Assembly: GCF_027744825.2 (NCBI RefSeq)
Contig: NC_071334.1
Coordinates: forward strand, 64,764,937 to 64,828,936
DNA: 64,000 nt
Source: Synchiropus splendidus
Lineage: Eukaryota > Chordata > Actinopteri > Syngnathiformes > Callionymidae
Direction of reading: 5' to 3'
The stretch's first letter is position 1, and every line of letters starts with the position of its first letter. The position numbers and the translations under genes were made by a program. This document shows, in pieces, positions 12,201 through 26,200 of this stretch. Under the pieces are notes generated by a model, which did not search any database, was not told the origin of the DNA, and saw nothing but the letters and a program-made list of their open reading frames with translations.

Positions 12201-15145
12201 GTCTGCAATCATCCCCCTGAATGGGTGGTTTTCAGAGGATATAAATCACCCATTCACACTGCCTACTGGTTGGTGCGAAAGGCTGTTCTCACCCATTATA
12301 TGAGCGCCTCCTAGTTGGTTCAAAATGCTATAACCATCCCTTTCCATGAGTCTATGGTTGGTATTCGGATCAGGATGAGGGTTCAGAGCTGCCTGGCTGT
12401 CTTTCTTGCCGTAATACCAAGTTCATCTCACTTGTTATGAAATTGGGATCAATATAATATTTTTTTAAATTTTGATCGGCCGATCACGATGACGTCATAA
12501 ATGCCTATGTCGGCACAGACAAATGAAAAATGGTGTCAAAATGGGCCAAAACCGCATGTTGTATGCCCAGCTTTATGGAATGTGACTTCAACGCTGCTGG
12601 AGAAGAAACATTTGCATGTTGAAGTCCACATAATGGTTGTCCACAGGGTGAGTATTAAGACAGTGCAGCACATTTAAACAGGTTGGATTTTTTCTTTTTA
12701 AGTCAAACAGGGTTGACCCCGAGACGTGATCAAGGTTGGAGAAATTAGCCAGTGATACGTAGCGACAGCTGTGAATGTCATGAGCGCTTGATGATTGATT
12801 GAGCATTTTGCTTCCCACATGTTGAGCAGATCCGGAGCGAAGTAGCAGAAAATTACTTGCTACAATTGATGTACTGCAACTGCTCAGGTGGAGTGCAGAG
12901 TTTACGACGTGAGGCGGAGAGAAGGTAGAATTCGAGATTACTTGTAACGTTCTGCTTCCTTGGCCTCGCAGATATCGCAGTATTCACCCACGGTGGAATA
13001 CACAATTCATTTGCTCGGCGTATCTTGTGCACCTTGACTGATTTGAGTTCAACTTCTCCGGAGTGGGATGCCAATGAATATCAGGGGATTTATGCAGAAC
13101 ACGCTCGGGTTTCTGATGAGGTGTTAAGAGAAAGCCACAGCCGTGCGGCGTTCACAACAATCCTGCTGCTTTAGCAATGGGACGGCTGTTTTGAGATTGG
13201 ATCTGCTGCTTGAGTAATTCTTAACTGAACGTCGGGATCAATGAAGCCATTGATTCTGAGTGAGAGTTGTGCTATTTGAAGACGCCGAGAAGAAGCAAAG
13301 GTCCTCGATGATCAATGAATTCAATAGGAGCACCTTTTCTTGCGGCCAGAGCGGCTAATAAGACTGTCATGTTTGACACAAGTGCAGCAAATGCCTCCTT
13401 GTTCGAAGACCAAACACATTGGCAGCGTGTGGACTCTTCATTGTTCGTTCTCCCTCGAAAGCTGGTTACACAAATTGAGCTGAATCAACACACAAATACA
13501 AACATGTTAAATCCTTACATAATTGCGCCATATTAGCTTCCTGCTGGAATAGGCCAACACACTCTGGTCCTCATCGCAGAGCCGGCAAACAATCCCCTTC
13601 AAGGGACAAGGCTCAGCGTATAGTCAAGTGTGCCGCCTTCGTGATGCTTGGATGCAAATGTGACATGATGTGGAGATTATCCCAGACAACTTCGACCAGA
13701 TGGACACCTGTGCAAATGAGATCCCCCGGGTGCACCTCCTGTCCCTGTTCAATATTCTGGGAAGCCCTGATAAACTCTCCCGCTGGAGGAGAGAGAGAAA
13801 ATTGTGTCATCTGCTCTGCATGAGTGATCGATGGTGTGTGCCAACACTTTGTCCTACAGTGTCTTTCCAGCAATTTGCATCCATCAGCCAGTCTTTTCAG
13901 CCGGAATAGTCAGTCGAGCCATATCTCAAAGGGATATGAAACACCCCCCGTCGGTAGAGAGAAATCAGCCAAACTTATGGGAAATTTATCAGGGAATTCA
14001 GGTGTTTTAGGCTAATAATGAATCAGAGTTACATAACCAAATGCTTCATGGGAGAAATTCATGGTGCAACAAACACCCGACTCCGTACATTACACACTTG
14101 TGACAGTAAAAACAGAGAGCAGAACAAGGAGGAGGTTCTTTTCTATCAGTCCATCCTGCTATTTGTCCCATTTCTCCCCAAATTCATGTCTTAAGGCCTC
14201 ATGAGTATGAGCAGAGTTAAAGTCAGATTTTCAAAATATGAAACTAAAAAAAGCATTGTGACAGCACAGACTTCCACCAGGGGGCTATTTTTTTTTTACA
14301 GGACTGAGTAAACACAGATAAAAATTGAATCAATAAAACAACAACAGCAAGAGTCTCATAAAAGTTTTCTGTTTGTTCTTTATGGATGGAGATCCTTCCA
14401 AACTGACATCCGACATCCAGATAAAACAATGATCATAATAACTGTTTGATTTAGATGATGCTTAATGTTGTTGTGCAGACAGATAGAAAAAAAAAACTCT
14501 TTGGGAGAAGTAATTTTGGAGAAAAAACAAAGTTGGATGACCTGGAAAACTTCCCCTTTGAGGTTTAAAATTCAGCACATTCTTCATCTTGAACAGTTAT
14601 AATTTTCTTTTAAAAATATATCATTTAAAAAAACAAAACAAAATTTGTCTTCAAAATCAATAAGCGGAGATTTATGATAATGATGATGATTTGCATATAA
14701 CAAAAGGAACCATTTTTGTTTTGCATCTATAGGTAAAGGATTTATTCTTTTTGTTTTTGTTTTTCTGTTAATTATTTGCTGATAAAAATGAATAATGGAC
14801 ACAAGCAGCAGACTGAGCGTGTAAAAACACATATTCCAGGTGCTCCACATTATATAATGTGATGTTATTGAACATCCATGATGAAGGAAGCTAAATGAGA
14901 ATGAGCTGAGTGACGGAAAACTTCAGGGTTTCACTTAATACAGCTGAGAGTTCAGGCGCAGCACTTCCACCCTGATGTTTTAGCTCATGCGTACGGAGTC
15001 ACTTCAGTGTTGAAGTGTTATTCATTTCCATTAATTCATTATAAAACCTTGAATTAATGAGATTTTCCTTTTAATCTAGTCCCACTCCATTCTGTGTGCC
15101 GGTTTGAAGATTTTTTTTTTTTTGTAATTATTCTAGTATATTGCT

Positions 15146-15335
15146 CCCACAGCCCTAAGACATGCTCACCAGGTTAGTTGGAGACTCTAAAATCGGCGCT
15201 GTGTGTGTGTGTGTGTGTGCCCAGCGATGGACTGGCGACCTGTCCCGGGTGTCTTCCTGCCTCTCACCCAATGGCTGCTGGGATAGTCTCCAGCTCTCCC
15301 CGCAACCCTGAACAGGACTGAACGCTGGTTCACTC
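15146..15335 (+). repeat. Fish SINE/LINE-type repeat, downstream half
   Basis: The order of motifs is ctcccacagcc, then an aggttagttggagactctaaa block, a (GT)n run of 20 bp, then gcgatggactggcgacctgt, ctctcacccaatg and ctgggatagtctccagc. This is a very common dispersed sequence in fish introns. The piece at 39167-39272 looks like the upstream half of the same composite. Both are decayed. Confidence 0.65.
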
Positions 15336-16120
15336 ACGATGTATGGATATACTGTATGTGTATCATATACTCATAGCATGTGAGTTAAAAGTCACCTTAC
15401 TGTTTAAATGTACGTTCTATGCCATAATCATTATAATAACAGCATAATTACCATTCTAATATCAGCCCTAGTCCTCAGCAGAAGATCACACGATCTAATC
15501 CTCCAGAGCAGAACAGCGACGACAAAAAACCTGAAATGCAGCGCGCCCTTTACCCCCTCTGAGGATGATTTTAACTAAGGGGAAGCAGGATTGATTTTTA
15601 AGGCCCCCTGAGAGTCTCCGCACCTGTGGGACACCAAGCCAAGTCTCATAATTAATAACTTAATTAAATTTACCTCCCCGCAGTTACGAGGGGGATGATG
15701 AAATAATGGCTGATCACTCACTAAAGCTGGCAATAGATGAAGCGGAGAACTTTATCAGTGTGATGCAGATGTGGCGAGACGTTTGCTTGATCTTGACCCA
15801 GTCTGCGTCAGAACTTCATATGTAAATGTCCACGCCTTTTCCAAACGTATTTTTAATTACAGTTCCATGAATATCTTACGGGTCAGATTTCTGGCGATAA
15901 CCTTCAGTATATTCATTTCTAAAGTAAAACAGACTCTACCGTCATAGTAGTTTTATCTCCATTACAGCGGCACAAACCGCTGTCTCATACGTCGCAGGCA
16001 GAAGGCTTGCAGCCAGCTGTCTGGCTGCACTCACAAATGGGTCTGGGCCATATGTGGCTGCGCTGTGGACCTGATGTGTAGCGTGAGATGCCAATAATAT
16101 TTTACAATTTGTTTATTAGT

Positions 16121-16796
16121 TATTGGTTTGCTCTCTCCGGGTCGGAGGAGCGTTCTTGCCCCAAGTGGTGGAGTTTTAGTATCTCGGGGTCTTGTTCTCG
16201 AGTGAGGGAAAAGGGGAGCGTGAGATTGATAGACGGGTTGGTGCAGCGGCAGCAGTGATGCGGTCGCTGTATCGGACCGTCGTGGTGAAGAGGGAGCTGA
16301 GTCACAAGACGAAGCTCTCAATTTACCGATCGATCTACGTTCCCATCTTCACCTATGGTCACGATCTTTGGGTCATGACCGAAAGGATGAGATCGTGGAT
16401 ACAAGCGGCTGAGATGGGTTTCCTCCGCAGGGTGGCTGGGCGCACCCTTAGAGATAGGGTGAGGAGTTCGGTCATCCGGGAGGAGCTCGGGGTGGAGCCG
16501 CTGCTCCTCCACATAGAGAGGAACCAGCTGAGGAGGTTCGGGCATCTGATCCGGATGCCACCTGGACGCCTCCCTGGGGAGGTGTTCCGGGCATGTCCTA
16601 CCGGGAGGAGACCCCGGGGAAGACCCAGGACTCGCTGGAGAGATTATGTCTCCGGTCTGACCTGGGAACGCCTCGGGATCCCCCGGGAAGCGCTGGAGGA
16701 GGTTTGTGCGGACCGGGAAGTTTGGGCTTCCTTGCTCCGAATGCTGCCTCCGCGACCCGACCCTGGATAAGCAGCTGAAGAAGGTGAAGGTGAAGG
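16121..16796 (+). mobile_element. 5'-truncated LINE (non-LTR retrotransposon) with 11-bp target duplication
   Basis: The insertion is bounded by a perfect direct repeat, tgtttattagt, at 16110-16120 and 16797-16807. It contains the last part of a reverse-transcriptase ORF and a short 3' end of GAAGGT repeats instead of poly-A. It is antisense to the receptor gene. A second truncated copy of the same family lies at 59599-59881. 5' truncation plus a target duplication of this length is the signature of target-primed reverse transcription. Confidence 0.9.
16147..16770 (+). pseudogene. LINE ORF2 C-terminal fragment (reverse-transcriptase end region)
   Basis: The readable frame covers the region after the RT fingers and palm: FLPQVVEF, then an in-frame TAG (16177-16179) where relatives have lysine, then YLGVLFSSEG, VMRSLYRTVVVKREL, YGHDLWVMTE, RFGHLIRMPPGRLP, RPRGRPRTRWRDYVSGL and WASLLRMLPPRPDPG, ending at the natural TAA (16768-16770). 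The YxDD catalytic core lies upstream and is missing. I cannot name the clade; several fish LINE lineages share this tail. The fragment is dead, but apart from the nonsense codon it is otherwise open, which suggests limited age. Confidence 0.85.
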
Positions 16797-18455
16797 TGTT
16801 TATTAGTCTTGTGGCATCAAATATAACTTCATCAGTAATTACAATGTACTTCTCTTGTTGGGTAAAATCCATTCTGAACCTGGCCATTCTTTTGATTCAG
16901 TTATTCTCATTCAGGTATTTATTTTTTTAGTCAAACTCCTTCGACCCAGCGGCTTGACACAGCACCTTTGTATTTTTCTGGCTTGATGGAGACTTGTTTT
17001 TTTTTGTTAGCTCTTGAATGATTTATTGTAGTGCGAAAGATTTTTGCTTAAAATATTAATGCTGGACTCTTCAAAGAGTGCTAACTCTGAGAATTGCAGG
17101 CGATTAAGATGGGCTTTTTTTCATGTCAAAATGATCAACAACCCAGGGTCAACAAATCAAACACAGGAAAAAGGAATCAATAACGATTTCTAAGGGGATT
17201 TGAAGAGAACAATTTGATGGGAAACACTTACTTCCTGCACAGATTCAGCTTTGTAAACCACCACATTTTGTCACTGTCACCATGCAGAGTGCGGAACACT
17301 TGAGTCAATATTTATTGCATGGGTTTTGGGGTGACTGATGTTCATACCACGACAGAAACAAAAGCAGGAGACAATAACGTCGATCCGAGAGTCACCGGCT
17401 CCATGTTTGAATAAACGCTTAGACAACACAACCAGACGCGATGAAATGTGCCTGGTCGTTTGAGAGGTGGCGACTGTGAGGGACTGTGACAGGCAAGGAA
17501 AGATAAGACAGTCCTGCTCAGAATGAAGACATTTCTATGATTTTTTTTTTTTTACACCCACCGCACATTTAAATAAAAAGCACAACCCAGTTTGTTGACA
17601 AATACACTGTAAAAAGAAATAAAACTCAAATTATAGTTTAAATTATTATCATCTGACTAGGCAGCCAGTAGGGTCCTTAAATCACAATTTAACTTCTATT
17701 CTTCTCATATTTTCAAATGAGAATGATGTTGTGACATCCACATGTTTGTGTGCCTTAAAATAAAAAACTTCATCAGTTGCCTTAATTTGTAAAATCACGT
17801 CACAAACGTTATTTATATCCAGAGCGAAGGTCACAGCGAGCAGTCGGACAAGTCGGATTCCTACCTGTAGCCCTGACTCATAACTCACCTGTCAACTCCA
17901 ACACCAAGCTCCGGATGATTAAGTAGCACATCTTCCAAAATCTGACTGTGAGCCAACTTGTTCCCGCTTAGCCCCTGTCGAACAGTGCGGTGCCTGTCTG
18001 CCGTGCTGGAACAGCCAACTCCTGCCTTAATTACAATCCATCCACCACTTCTCCTCTGTCGTCCACGCTTCTCCTCTGTGCTTTGTCTTCTGCCCAATTC
18101 GCTGGCGCAAATGCCCTTGTCTATGCTGTCGTGTAGTGCATGAATTTTCCAGAGGGTCCGCACAGTTTTCTGCTCCCTAATTCAAACACCTACCAGTGTG
18201 CCAACTTTAGCGGAACAGCTCAGCATTCAGGCAGAAGATGACGCCACCTGCTTTACAGCGCTTAAATAAAAGGACCCCCCAGTTGCCACGCTAACTGTCA
18301 ACAGTGGACCCATCTTTTTTTTCTAATTTAAAACAGCAAATTAAACAAAAAACACTCCCATATCACAAATTCACATGGGATCACAAGGTTTGCATCGCCG
18401 GTGAAAGAACACGTAACCACAATAACATTCCTCACCAGTGTGTTGGAACACAAAA

Positions 18456-19120
18456 TACAGTGGTACCTCGGTTCTTGACCACAATTCGTCCCAGACGGCC
18501 GTTCAAGAAGAGATTTGTTCGAAATCTGAATCGATTTTTCCCATTACAATGAATGGAAAAAGAACTAATGCGTTCCAAGCCTTAAAATAGTCTTTTGTAG
18601 GAGTGAATGTAGAGTGTCTGCTGCAGGTGGCTGTTCCTCTATGTGTGTGGCCGCTGCATGTGGGAGGGGTTGCCGAGTGAGTGACGTCTCTCCAGAAGTG
18701 AAGAGGTGCCCGGTGCGTGTCCAGCTCTGAATGTGCGCTTCTGTGCAGTTTGGCTGTGACAAAGTCATAAACCAAGTCACGCTCTGTCCCAGACTCGCCT
18801 CATCCCTGTCCCAGCTCCAGCCCACAACAGGACATCAAACCCTGGAGTGAGCGGTTTTGCACCTCAATATGAAGAAAAAACAGTCAGTAAATGTAGCTAA
18901 CGGGACACGTCTGCATACAGAGGCTGCGTTATACACAATAACAAAGTGCGTCGTGGGTCAGCTGATCGGTCCACGCAAAACATGTTTTTTCCGGCTTTTT
19001 TCAGGGGCAATCGAGTTCTAGATTTTCGTTAGAAATTGGAAGCAAAAAAATCTCAAAATTTTTGTTCGAACTCTGATTTGTTCGAAGTCTGACACGTTCG
19101 AAAACCGAGGTACCACTGTA
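18456..19120. mobile_element. Non-autonomous DNA element with 16-bp TIRs and TA target duplication
   Basis: Element 18458-19118 begins cagtggtacctcggtt and ends with its exact inverted copy. TA lies on each side (18456-18457, 19119-19120), as expected for the Tc1/mariner superfamily (pogo/Tigger-like ends are plausible). The interior has no transposase; its ORFs are chance frames. A close relative lies at 25552-26202. The two share long identical runs, but this copy lacks about 56 bp found in the other (junction near 18853). Confidence 0.8.
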
Positions 19121-20426
19121 ATAATAATCAACCATGAATGCGCAGAATAGCAAAAAGCCATGAAATCTAAATATTAATTCAAATAAGTTATACACACACA
19201 AAAAAATATATGCGACCCTATAGAGTTTGCCTCACTTAACATTCAGTGGTGTCAGCTCCAATTCTCCATTTTGATTGACAGCTGCAGTACTGCAGATGAC
19301 ACACATGGAGGGAGGCAGCTGGAAGAGGGACTGAGGCTGGAAATGGTGTTTGGAACATTTGTCAGAGAGATAAGAACCACCATCAGATACGAAGACGAGA
19401 AGGTCAATGTCCCTGCTATAAGATGGTAAGCTTTGGCATCATGCAGGATGACGCGCTCCGCTCAGCGTGACCCAGCAGAGCAGAGCTGAAGGAGACACAC
19501 CGAGAATGCGATGGAACATTTTCTCAGTCGTGATGGTAAAAAAGGCATTTTTTTGTGTTAAGTTAGCATAGATGTCATCTTTATTATTATTGTTATTATC
19601 CCAGAATTATTGTCCCAGCATGCATTGCAGAATTATTTTCAATTCTTTTTTTCATTTTCCATGAGTGATGTGCGGGTGACTCTTCAATGTCTCCAGATTT
19701 GCAAACTAACATTGTGGTTTTGCTCCTTGAGTAAGTAAAAGTGCGTGTTTCTAGGTGAAAAATGAAAAAAAAAAAAGACGTTTTAATTTAATTTAATTTA
19801 ATTAAATTGTCTGGTGAAGACAGGACAAGAAACCAAATGGATCATGGACATTATTCAGATGCATTTCATCGTTCCGTGAGAAGCGTTTCATTTGACCACA
19901 AGTCGTAATCCTGGTTTATTTATAAGAGTCGTAGGCAGCCATCTTAAGACAAACACCTTGTTTCTTCTCGAGAAAAAATGCCACAGAATGGGAAAGTCAT
20001 TCAGTGAAGTGGAGAACGTAGAAGCTTTTCTGAAACACAACAGGAACACGGACCAGTTCATTAACAAGTCTGTTCGACACACCAAAACCCCTCCACCCCA
20101 CGTACGCTCGATCACGCACACGCCGGATTAAGTTCTTCACAGGCCACCGAAAGCAGCTCACACAAACGCACACGTGCGCCGGCACAGAAAAGTCAATATT
20201 AAGAAAGAAGGAAATTTTAATCCATTACCCACTGGATTGCAGAGGCAGGTCCATGCTGCTTCTTAACCGACTGTCCCTTGTTGGCTTTGACAGCTGGGCT
20301 GGATCAATTGGACAGGCAGTGACTGGTTCTGAATGACAGAGTGTTCCACACCGGCCATTCTGTCTGTCATTTCTTTGAGAGATCGCCACCAACTCCTGCC
20401 CACGAATACTAATACTGCTCTGGCCT

Positions 20427-20450
20427 GGGACGGCGGGGGGTGGGGGGGGG
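20427..20450 (+). other. G-run with quadruplex potential
   Basis: The plus strand has GGG, then six Gs and nine Gs separated by very short spacers, enough for an intramolecular G-quadruplex. A (GT)n tract follows 30 bp later. The receptor is transcribed from the other strand, so the G-rich strand is the non-template's complement and the nascent RNA would be C-rich here. Confidence 0.6.
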
Positions 20451-20481
20451 CTTCTCTTCAATGAAATAAATGACTCGCTGC

Positions 20482-20503
20482 TGTGTGTGTGTGTGTGTGT
20501 GTG
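20482..20503. repeat. (GT)n microsatellite
   Basis: Eleven TG/GT units, uninterrupted, just downstream of the G-run. Confidence 0.95.
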
Positions 20504-21682
20504 CAGCTGCCGAATGACCACAGCTTCATAATGCAAATGGACACTTGCAGAAAAATGCACAATCACTCCTTGGTTTTATCCTCCCTCGGAGTTCCTTCGC
20601 TGCAGCGTAGCACATGCCGGAAACTCATTAATAAACCTCAGCCCTGGCAAGCGGCCCAACAGACGTAGGCTGGGTCAAAGGTTAAATATTTGCTACCAGC
20701 AAAGGAGCGGTTTTCCCTTCCCAGCTCCATTAATCTGTCGCGGTAATTCAGAAAATAAAGGTAATCGATATGGTCAAGAGGCACAGCGTGTGTCTCTATG
20801 TTTCTGCATCAGGTCCAGACGTGACACACACACAGCCATGGGCCAGCAGTTGTTGTCATACAGGAGCCCATAGCAATTACCCTTTGTATCGCATGTCAAC
20901 CTCAAGGCCTGTGGCTGGCTCGCCAAGTCATTCCAGTTGTCCCCCAAAGAGCTCAAACATGAATAGGTGGCTTAAAATATACTTCACTTCCAATTCACAA
21001 TGATGGCTCCGACAACTTTCACCAGGATCTTTTCTATCGTGCCGTAACTTGCAGCAAATGAAAAATGGTAAAATCATTCAGCTACTTTTAATCTCATTTC
21101 AGCTTTTTTTTTATTATTATTTTAACTACATTAATATACTTGTCGAAGGAAAATAATATGAAACCAGTGGAAGCCCATTCTTTGCAAGAATTAATAATAA
21201 AAAAAAATCTATAAATATAATAATACATATTTAATCAAGAAAAAAAATCAGCTCGATAAAAGCAAGCTATTAAATAAATACATTAAAAAAGCAAAAAATA
21301 AAAGCATGTCTGGGGTACAACCAAAACAAAACAAAACAAAAGTTTGCAGGAGACAGTGTCTGTGTGCAACTGAAGAGTGGCATCTTTAGCGTGACACCGA
21401 TATATTTTTGCAAGCTGTCATCAAATGTAAACATCTTCCTGCATCCTACATTCTCTTTTAACATAACATTTACAGTCTCCTGAACCACTAGTTAGCTGCT
21501 GGCCTCTCTGCCGTGGCACCACACCACGTCCTCCAGCATATTCTACACATAGTATTTGAGTTGAGGTACCAAAAAAGTCAACCAAGATCATCTCCCCTGC
21601 AAAACTGCATTCTTCTTTTGCTTTCCCCTTTTTGCAGTAAATATAATCGAGTAACTTTTAAGCCAAAGAAGGATTCAACACG

Positions 21683-21683
<1 letters not shown>

Positions 21684-21758
<75 letters not shown>
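21684..21758. repeat. (TA)n microsatellite
   Basis: 75 bp of perfect TA repeat in the large intron. Confidence 0.97.
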
Positions 21759-21760
<2 letters not shown>

Positions 21761-24700
21761 TAGATAACTAAAGTTACTGCGGAAACTTCCGTCGGCTTGC
21801 GGAAATTTTGGGAGGCTGCCGCCAAGTCATCATAAACATATTATTACTGTTGTCACTGAAATAACCAACTCTACTTTGTATTTTTAGACAAATATAAATT
21901 GCCCATGTGCAATATTTGGTGCTCATTAGTCTAGTGGTTGACATGGGAGTTTGCCTTTTCACATCTGGCCTAAGACATTTAAACATAATCCACGGAACTA
22001 ATGAGAGACTTTTTTTTTTTTTCTCCAAAGAACCAAAGAAATAAGGGGCACTTTTATCATGCAGGGAAAAATATTGAAGAAGGGTTAGTGCTTGAGGACC
22101 TCTAGCGCGCTACGTGTGCGTGTCCCATTGTTTGTAGCCCCCACCGTTCTTAATGGTGAAAAAAATGACCGTCTCCTGATTTTTTTTTTTTTTTTTACAC
22201 TTCACTACTGGGTACACATACTGAGTCATCACCAGCGCACCAGGCTTCACCATTACACAAACTTAGCAAACAGGTTGGTCTTAGCTTTTTTATGTGTTAA
22301 ATGGTTGCAGGGATTGAGATTTGTGATCAGTTGAAAGAGACTCATAGGAGCAGTTCAAGCCCTCTGTTCTTCATAATTTCACAGAGCGTTTTGACCGACG
22401 CAGCCATTTTGTTGTAATAAATTTGACATTACCCACATTTTAGATGTTATTTTGATGTGAAGCTTCTCTGTTAGTTTATGAGATTTGATCACTGATGAGA
22501 AAAAAACACCACACGACGGGCCCTTTAAGTAAGAATGATTTATTTTCCTCCATGACAGTCTGTGCAGAACTCTGTCCAAAAGACTGACAGCGCCACTGCG
22601 TGCCCGATAAATCTTCCTGCCAGCATGGAATCTCAGTACTAATCTGGACGTATTTTACATGAGAAGCCAAATGAGTTGTCATTTAAAAAGATGAAACAAA
22701 AAAAAAAAAAAAAGAGTAAATTGATGAAGTGCACTGGGATCGCCATGTTTACAAGACTGCTGTCACAAGCAACCTTTTTAATGTGCTTACAATGTCTTCA
22801 GGGGTCCAGGGATGGCCCCAACATCCAACATCCAAAACATGTTGCTGTCACGCCGACACAACTTGTTTGAATTCCCAGCTAGCAGAAGACTCCTTTGGCT
22901 CTTTTGTCTCATAAGCAGGGGCCCTATGGATGATCAGTGCTTGCATATGTCAACATATTACGTTGGGATTAGGTTCTTGGCAGGGATCCTGAAGATTCCT
23001 GAAGATTCTCACAAGCAAAAAGATCCCAGGGAATTAGAGGAGTCTGCGATGAACCACAGCAAGACAATGAATCATCTGTTAGGATGCATTTCATACTTTA
23101 GTATGTTGTCGAAAATTCTATCCCATTTAGGATAAGCATCACGAAGAGGCTTTTTCCTGGAGGAAGGATCTGAACTTCCACAATCAAAGACTCAAGAAGA
23201 GTCCAGTCCTCACGACTGATACATCTATCCACTAAATAAAGGTACAGCACACAGGCCAGATGTTGTGGGCTGTGCTGACCTACAGGTTGACCGGTACATA
23301 TTACAAACTGTGTCTCTGATAAGAACCAACCGGAGCCTGGAATAAAGCAGATAGTGCAAAAGGAAGGAGCGAGGAGGAAGAGGAGGAGGAAGGTTTGTGA
23401 TGGGATGTTTGCTCTGCAGGCGAAAAGAAGAGGGAGGGGGTGACTTTAGTGACGTCTACAATATGCAGCTTGAATTGCCATAGGAAAACATACTAGGACG
23501 GATTACGTAACAATCAGGTGGAATTCCATCAAGGAGTCTTGTACCAACATGTAGGAGGAGTTATTGTTGTAAGACTCTGCGGTTATCCTTGTTTGATGAC
23601 TAGCAAGACAGAGAATAGAATTCAAACACTGACACGAGTATGGCCCTTTAAAAAAATATAATAAAATAAATTAAAAAAAATAACCACATTCACTTTAAAA
23701 TAGTAAAATACCTGAGGGCATATGAAGAAAAAAAGTCACTATTTAGTCTCGTATACCAAGAAGATAACGCTCCTCTCATTTGCTAACGAAAAATCACCCC
23801 ACTCTTGTGAATTTGAAGGTCCACGTTGTGCACCCCAGTGTGGTCCTTCATCATCATATCGAGCTCTCACATATTCTTGCCTTTCGTGCTATATTTCAGA
23901 AATGGCTTTCCTGAGGTGAGATTCAACTCTGAGTTCTGGGGTTAGCCACTGGATGGCACTCCTTTCACTTTGGGCTGTCAGTAACCAAATTTGACATACT
24001 ACAGTATCTCGTCCATGTTGTGACGGCAAAATATCCCCACACTCGGCCTGTGCCTACAGGCTTCGTAATTATCTTTCTTGTCGTGCCAACATTTCTATAA
24101 CATTGTCATGTGTCTCTCCTCTCTTTCTACTTACTGACTGGCGAGATTATCGGCTCTGACATGAGCAACAAGAGGGGACTTCATTCCGCAGTGTTACGAA
24201 TGAAATGTGTCTTAGGCCGATGCAGAGTGAACCCTCCTGTCTACAGGCAAAGATAGGCTGCAGCAGCGGTACGAGACACGTAGATGGGGAAATCAAACGA
24301 ACATATTCATGACACTTAATCGAGGCCAGCAAAATGATGAAGATCACTTTTGAATTATTGCTGGATTAATTCACTTATTGATTCTTGTGACAGGCCGAGT
24401 CCGAACCCCAATCTCCACTGTCGGAATGTCACGTTGGATGGGACCATTTTAATCCATTGAAACATGCGATACAGAAGGCTGTCGTTAGCCAACGTAGGTC
24501 ACTTGAACAGAGTCCCCACTTCAACGCCTTGGACGTGAGTCTCAGCTCATCTTTTTTTTGTCCTTTGAGCCTGGATACCGACAGGTTTTGGGGTGACTTC
24601 ACCGTGTTTTTCATGAATTTGTTGTTATGCAATGACAAAACACGCTGGCCAGTGATTCCCGCAGGTGATTAACAAAAGCTTTACGCGACAACTTTGATCC

Positions 24701-25459
24701 ATCACACATCATTAATCGCAATCTGCCATTTTATTTGGCTCTCCAGGAACACAAAGACCAATAACGGGTTGTTTATCACCCAAATCATCTTGTACACCAC
24801 CACTAACTCCTGAACAAACTACCAATAAAACCCTCATGCTGTGGACTGGTGTGGGTCAAATGCATGACACCTCTGCTCCCATGTGACGATAGCTGTGACT
24901 GACGGCAATGTAATGCACCTCCAATGTAAATGTGAAAACAACATGAACACACACTGAACATTCCCCCCATGGCAGCCTGTCTCTTGTAGTCTTTCGTACA
25001 CTCCACTCTCATAACAGTCCCATAATGAGGGAATGCCACATAGTGTAGCCAAGCAGAGAGCAGATGAGCAGAGCACAGTGTCAAATTCAGGTCAGCACTC
25101 AACTGTTTAAGATGTTCCACCAGGAGGGGATGAGACTCATGCGGAGGGAAAACATCTGCAGGGGCAGTGTTGTGATGCATCATGTACCATAGCAGGAAAG
25201 CAAAAGCACTCCGACTTTACAGGTACTCGGAGGACAACACTACCTCCTCGGCTCTGAGGAGAGTAGCTCCAAAGCTTATTAGGTTTACAGAGTTTCTAAT
25301 TCCTGCTTTTTAGCCGAGCGCTGACAGTGTAGGTGGCTGAGTGCTAACTGTGGAGGATCACAGTGACAGGAGAAGGGAAACCCAAACAGATGATGGTTAG
25401 TTTGAAAGAAATACCCACTTACAGGTTTGGTTTGTTCCTGTGAAATAGTCAGGAAAAGA

Positions 25460-25462
<3 letters not shown>

Positions 25463-25549
<87 letters not shown>
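25463..25549. repeat. (TA)n microsatellite replacing a transposon end
   Basis: 87 bp of perfect TA, the longest uninterrupted TA array in the window. It lies exactly where the left terminus of the DNA element at 25552-26202 should be. Confidence 0.97.
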
Positions 25550-25550
<1 letters not shown>

Positions 25551-25551
25551 C

Positions 25552-26200
25552 GATTTGTTCGAAATCTGAATCGATTTTTCCCATTACAATTAATGGAAAA
25601 AGAAAATGTTCCAAGCCTTAAAATAGGCTTTTGTAGGAGTGAATGTAGAGTGTCTGCTGCAGGTGGCTGTTCCTCTATGTGTGTGGCCGCTGCATGTGGG
25701 AGGGGTTGCCGAGTGAGTGACGTCTCTCCAGAAGTGAAGAGGTGCCCGGTGCGTGTCCAGCTCTGAATGTGCGCTTCTGTGCAGTTTGGCTGTGACAAAG
25801 TCATAAACCAAGTCACGCTCTGTCCCAGACTCGCCTCATCCCTGTCCCAGCTCCAGCCCACAACAGGACATCAAACCCTGGAGTGAGCGCTCCAGCACCT
25901 CCCCTGTGACACTCTACCACGGTCCAGTGTGGAGACAGGACAGGTTTTACACCTCAATATGAAGACAAAACAGTCAGTAAATGTAGCTAACGGGACACGT
26001 CTGCATACAGAGGCTGCGTTATACACAATAACAAAGCACGTCGTGGGTCAGCTGATCGGTCCACGCATGTTTTTTTCTGTTTTTTTTTTTCGGGGGCGTT
26101 CAAGTTCTGGATTTTTGTTCAAAATCAGAAGCAAAAAAGAAATGTTTGTTCGAACTCCGATTTGTTCGAAGTCCGGGATGTTCGTAAACCGAGGTACCAC

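Noticed and set aside
16318..16887. 189-codon minus-strand ORF over the LINE
   Set aside because: It is the antisense shadow of the LINE C-terminal frame, which carries the recognisable motifs on the plus strand.
24803..25183. 126-codon minus-strand ORF
   Set aside because: No motif, no splice-site context and no family resemblance; its length is within chance for this much intron.
25397..25861. 154-codon minus-strand ORF with a Y/I repeat
   Set aside because: It runs through the (TA)n array and the interior of a non-coding DNA element. A similar frame is present in the other copy only because the DNA is similar.
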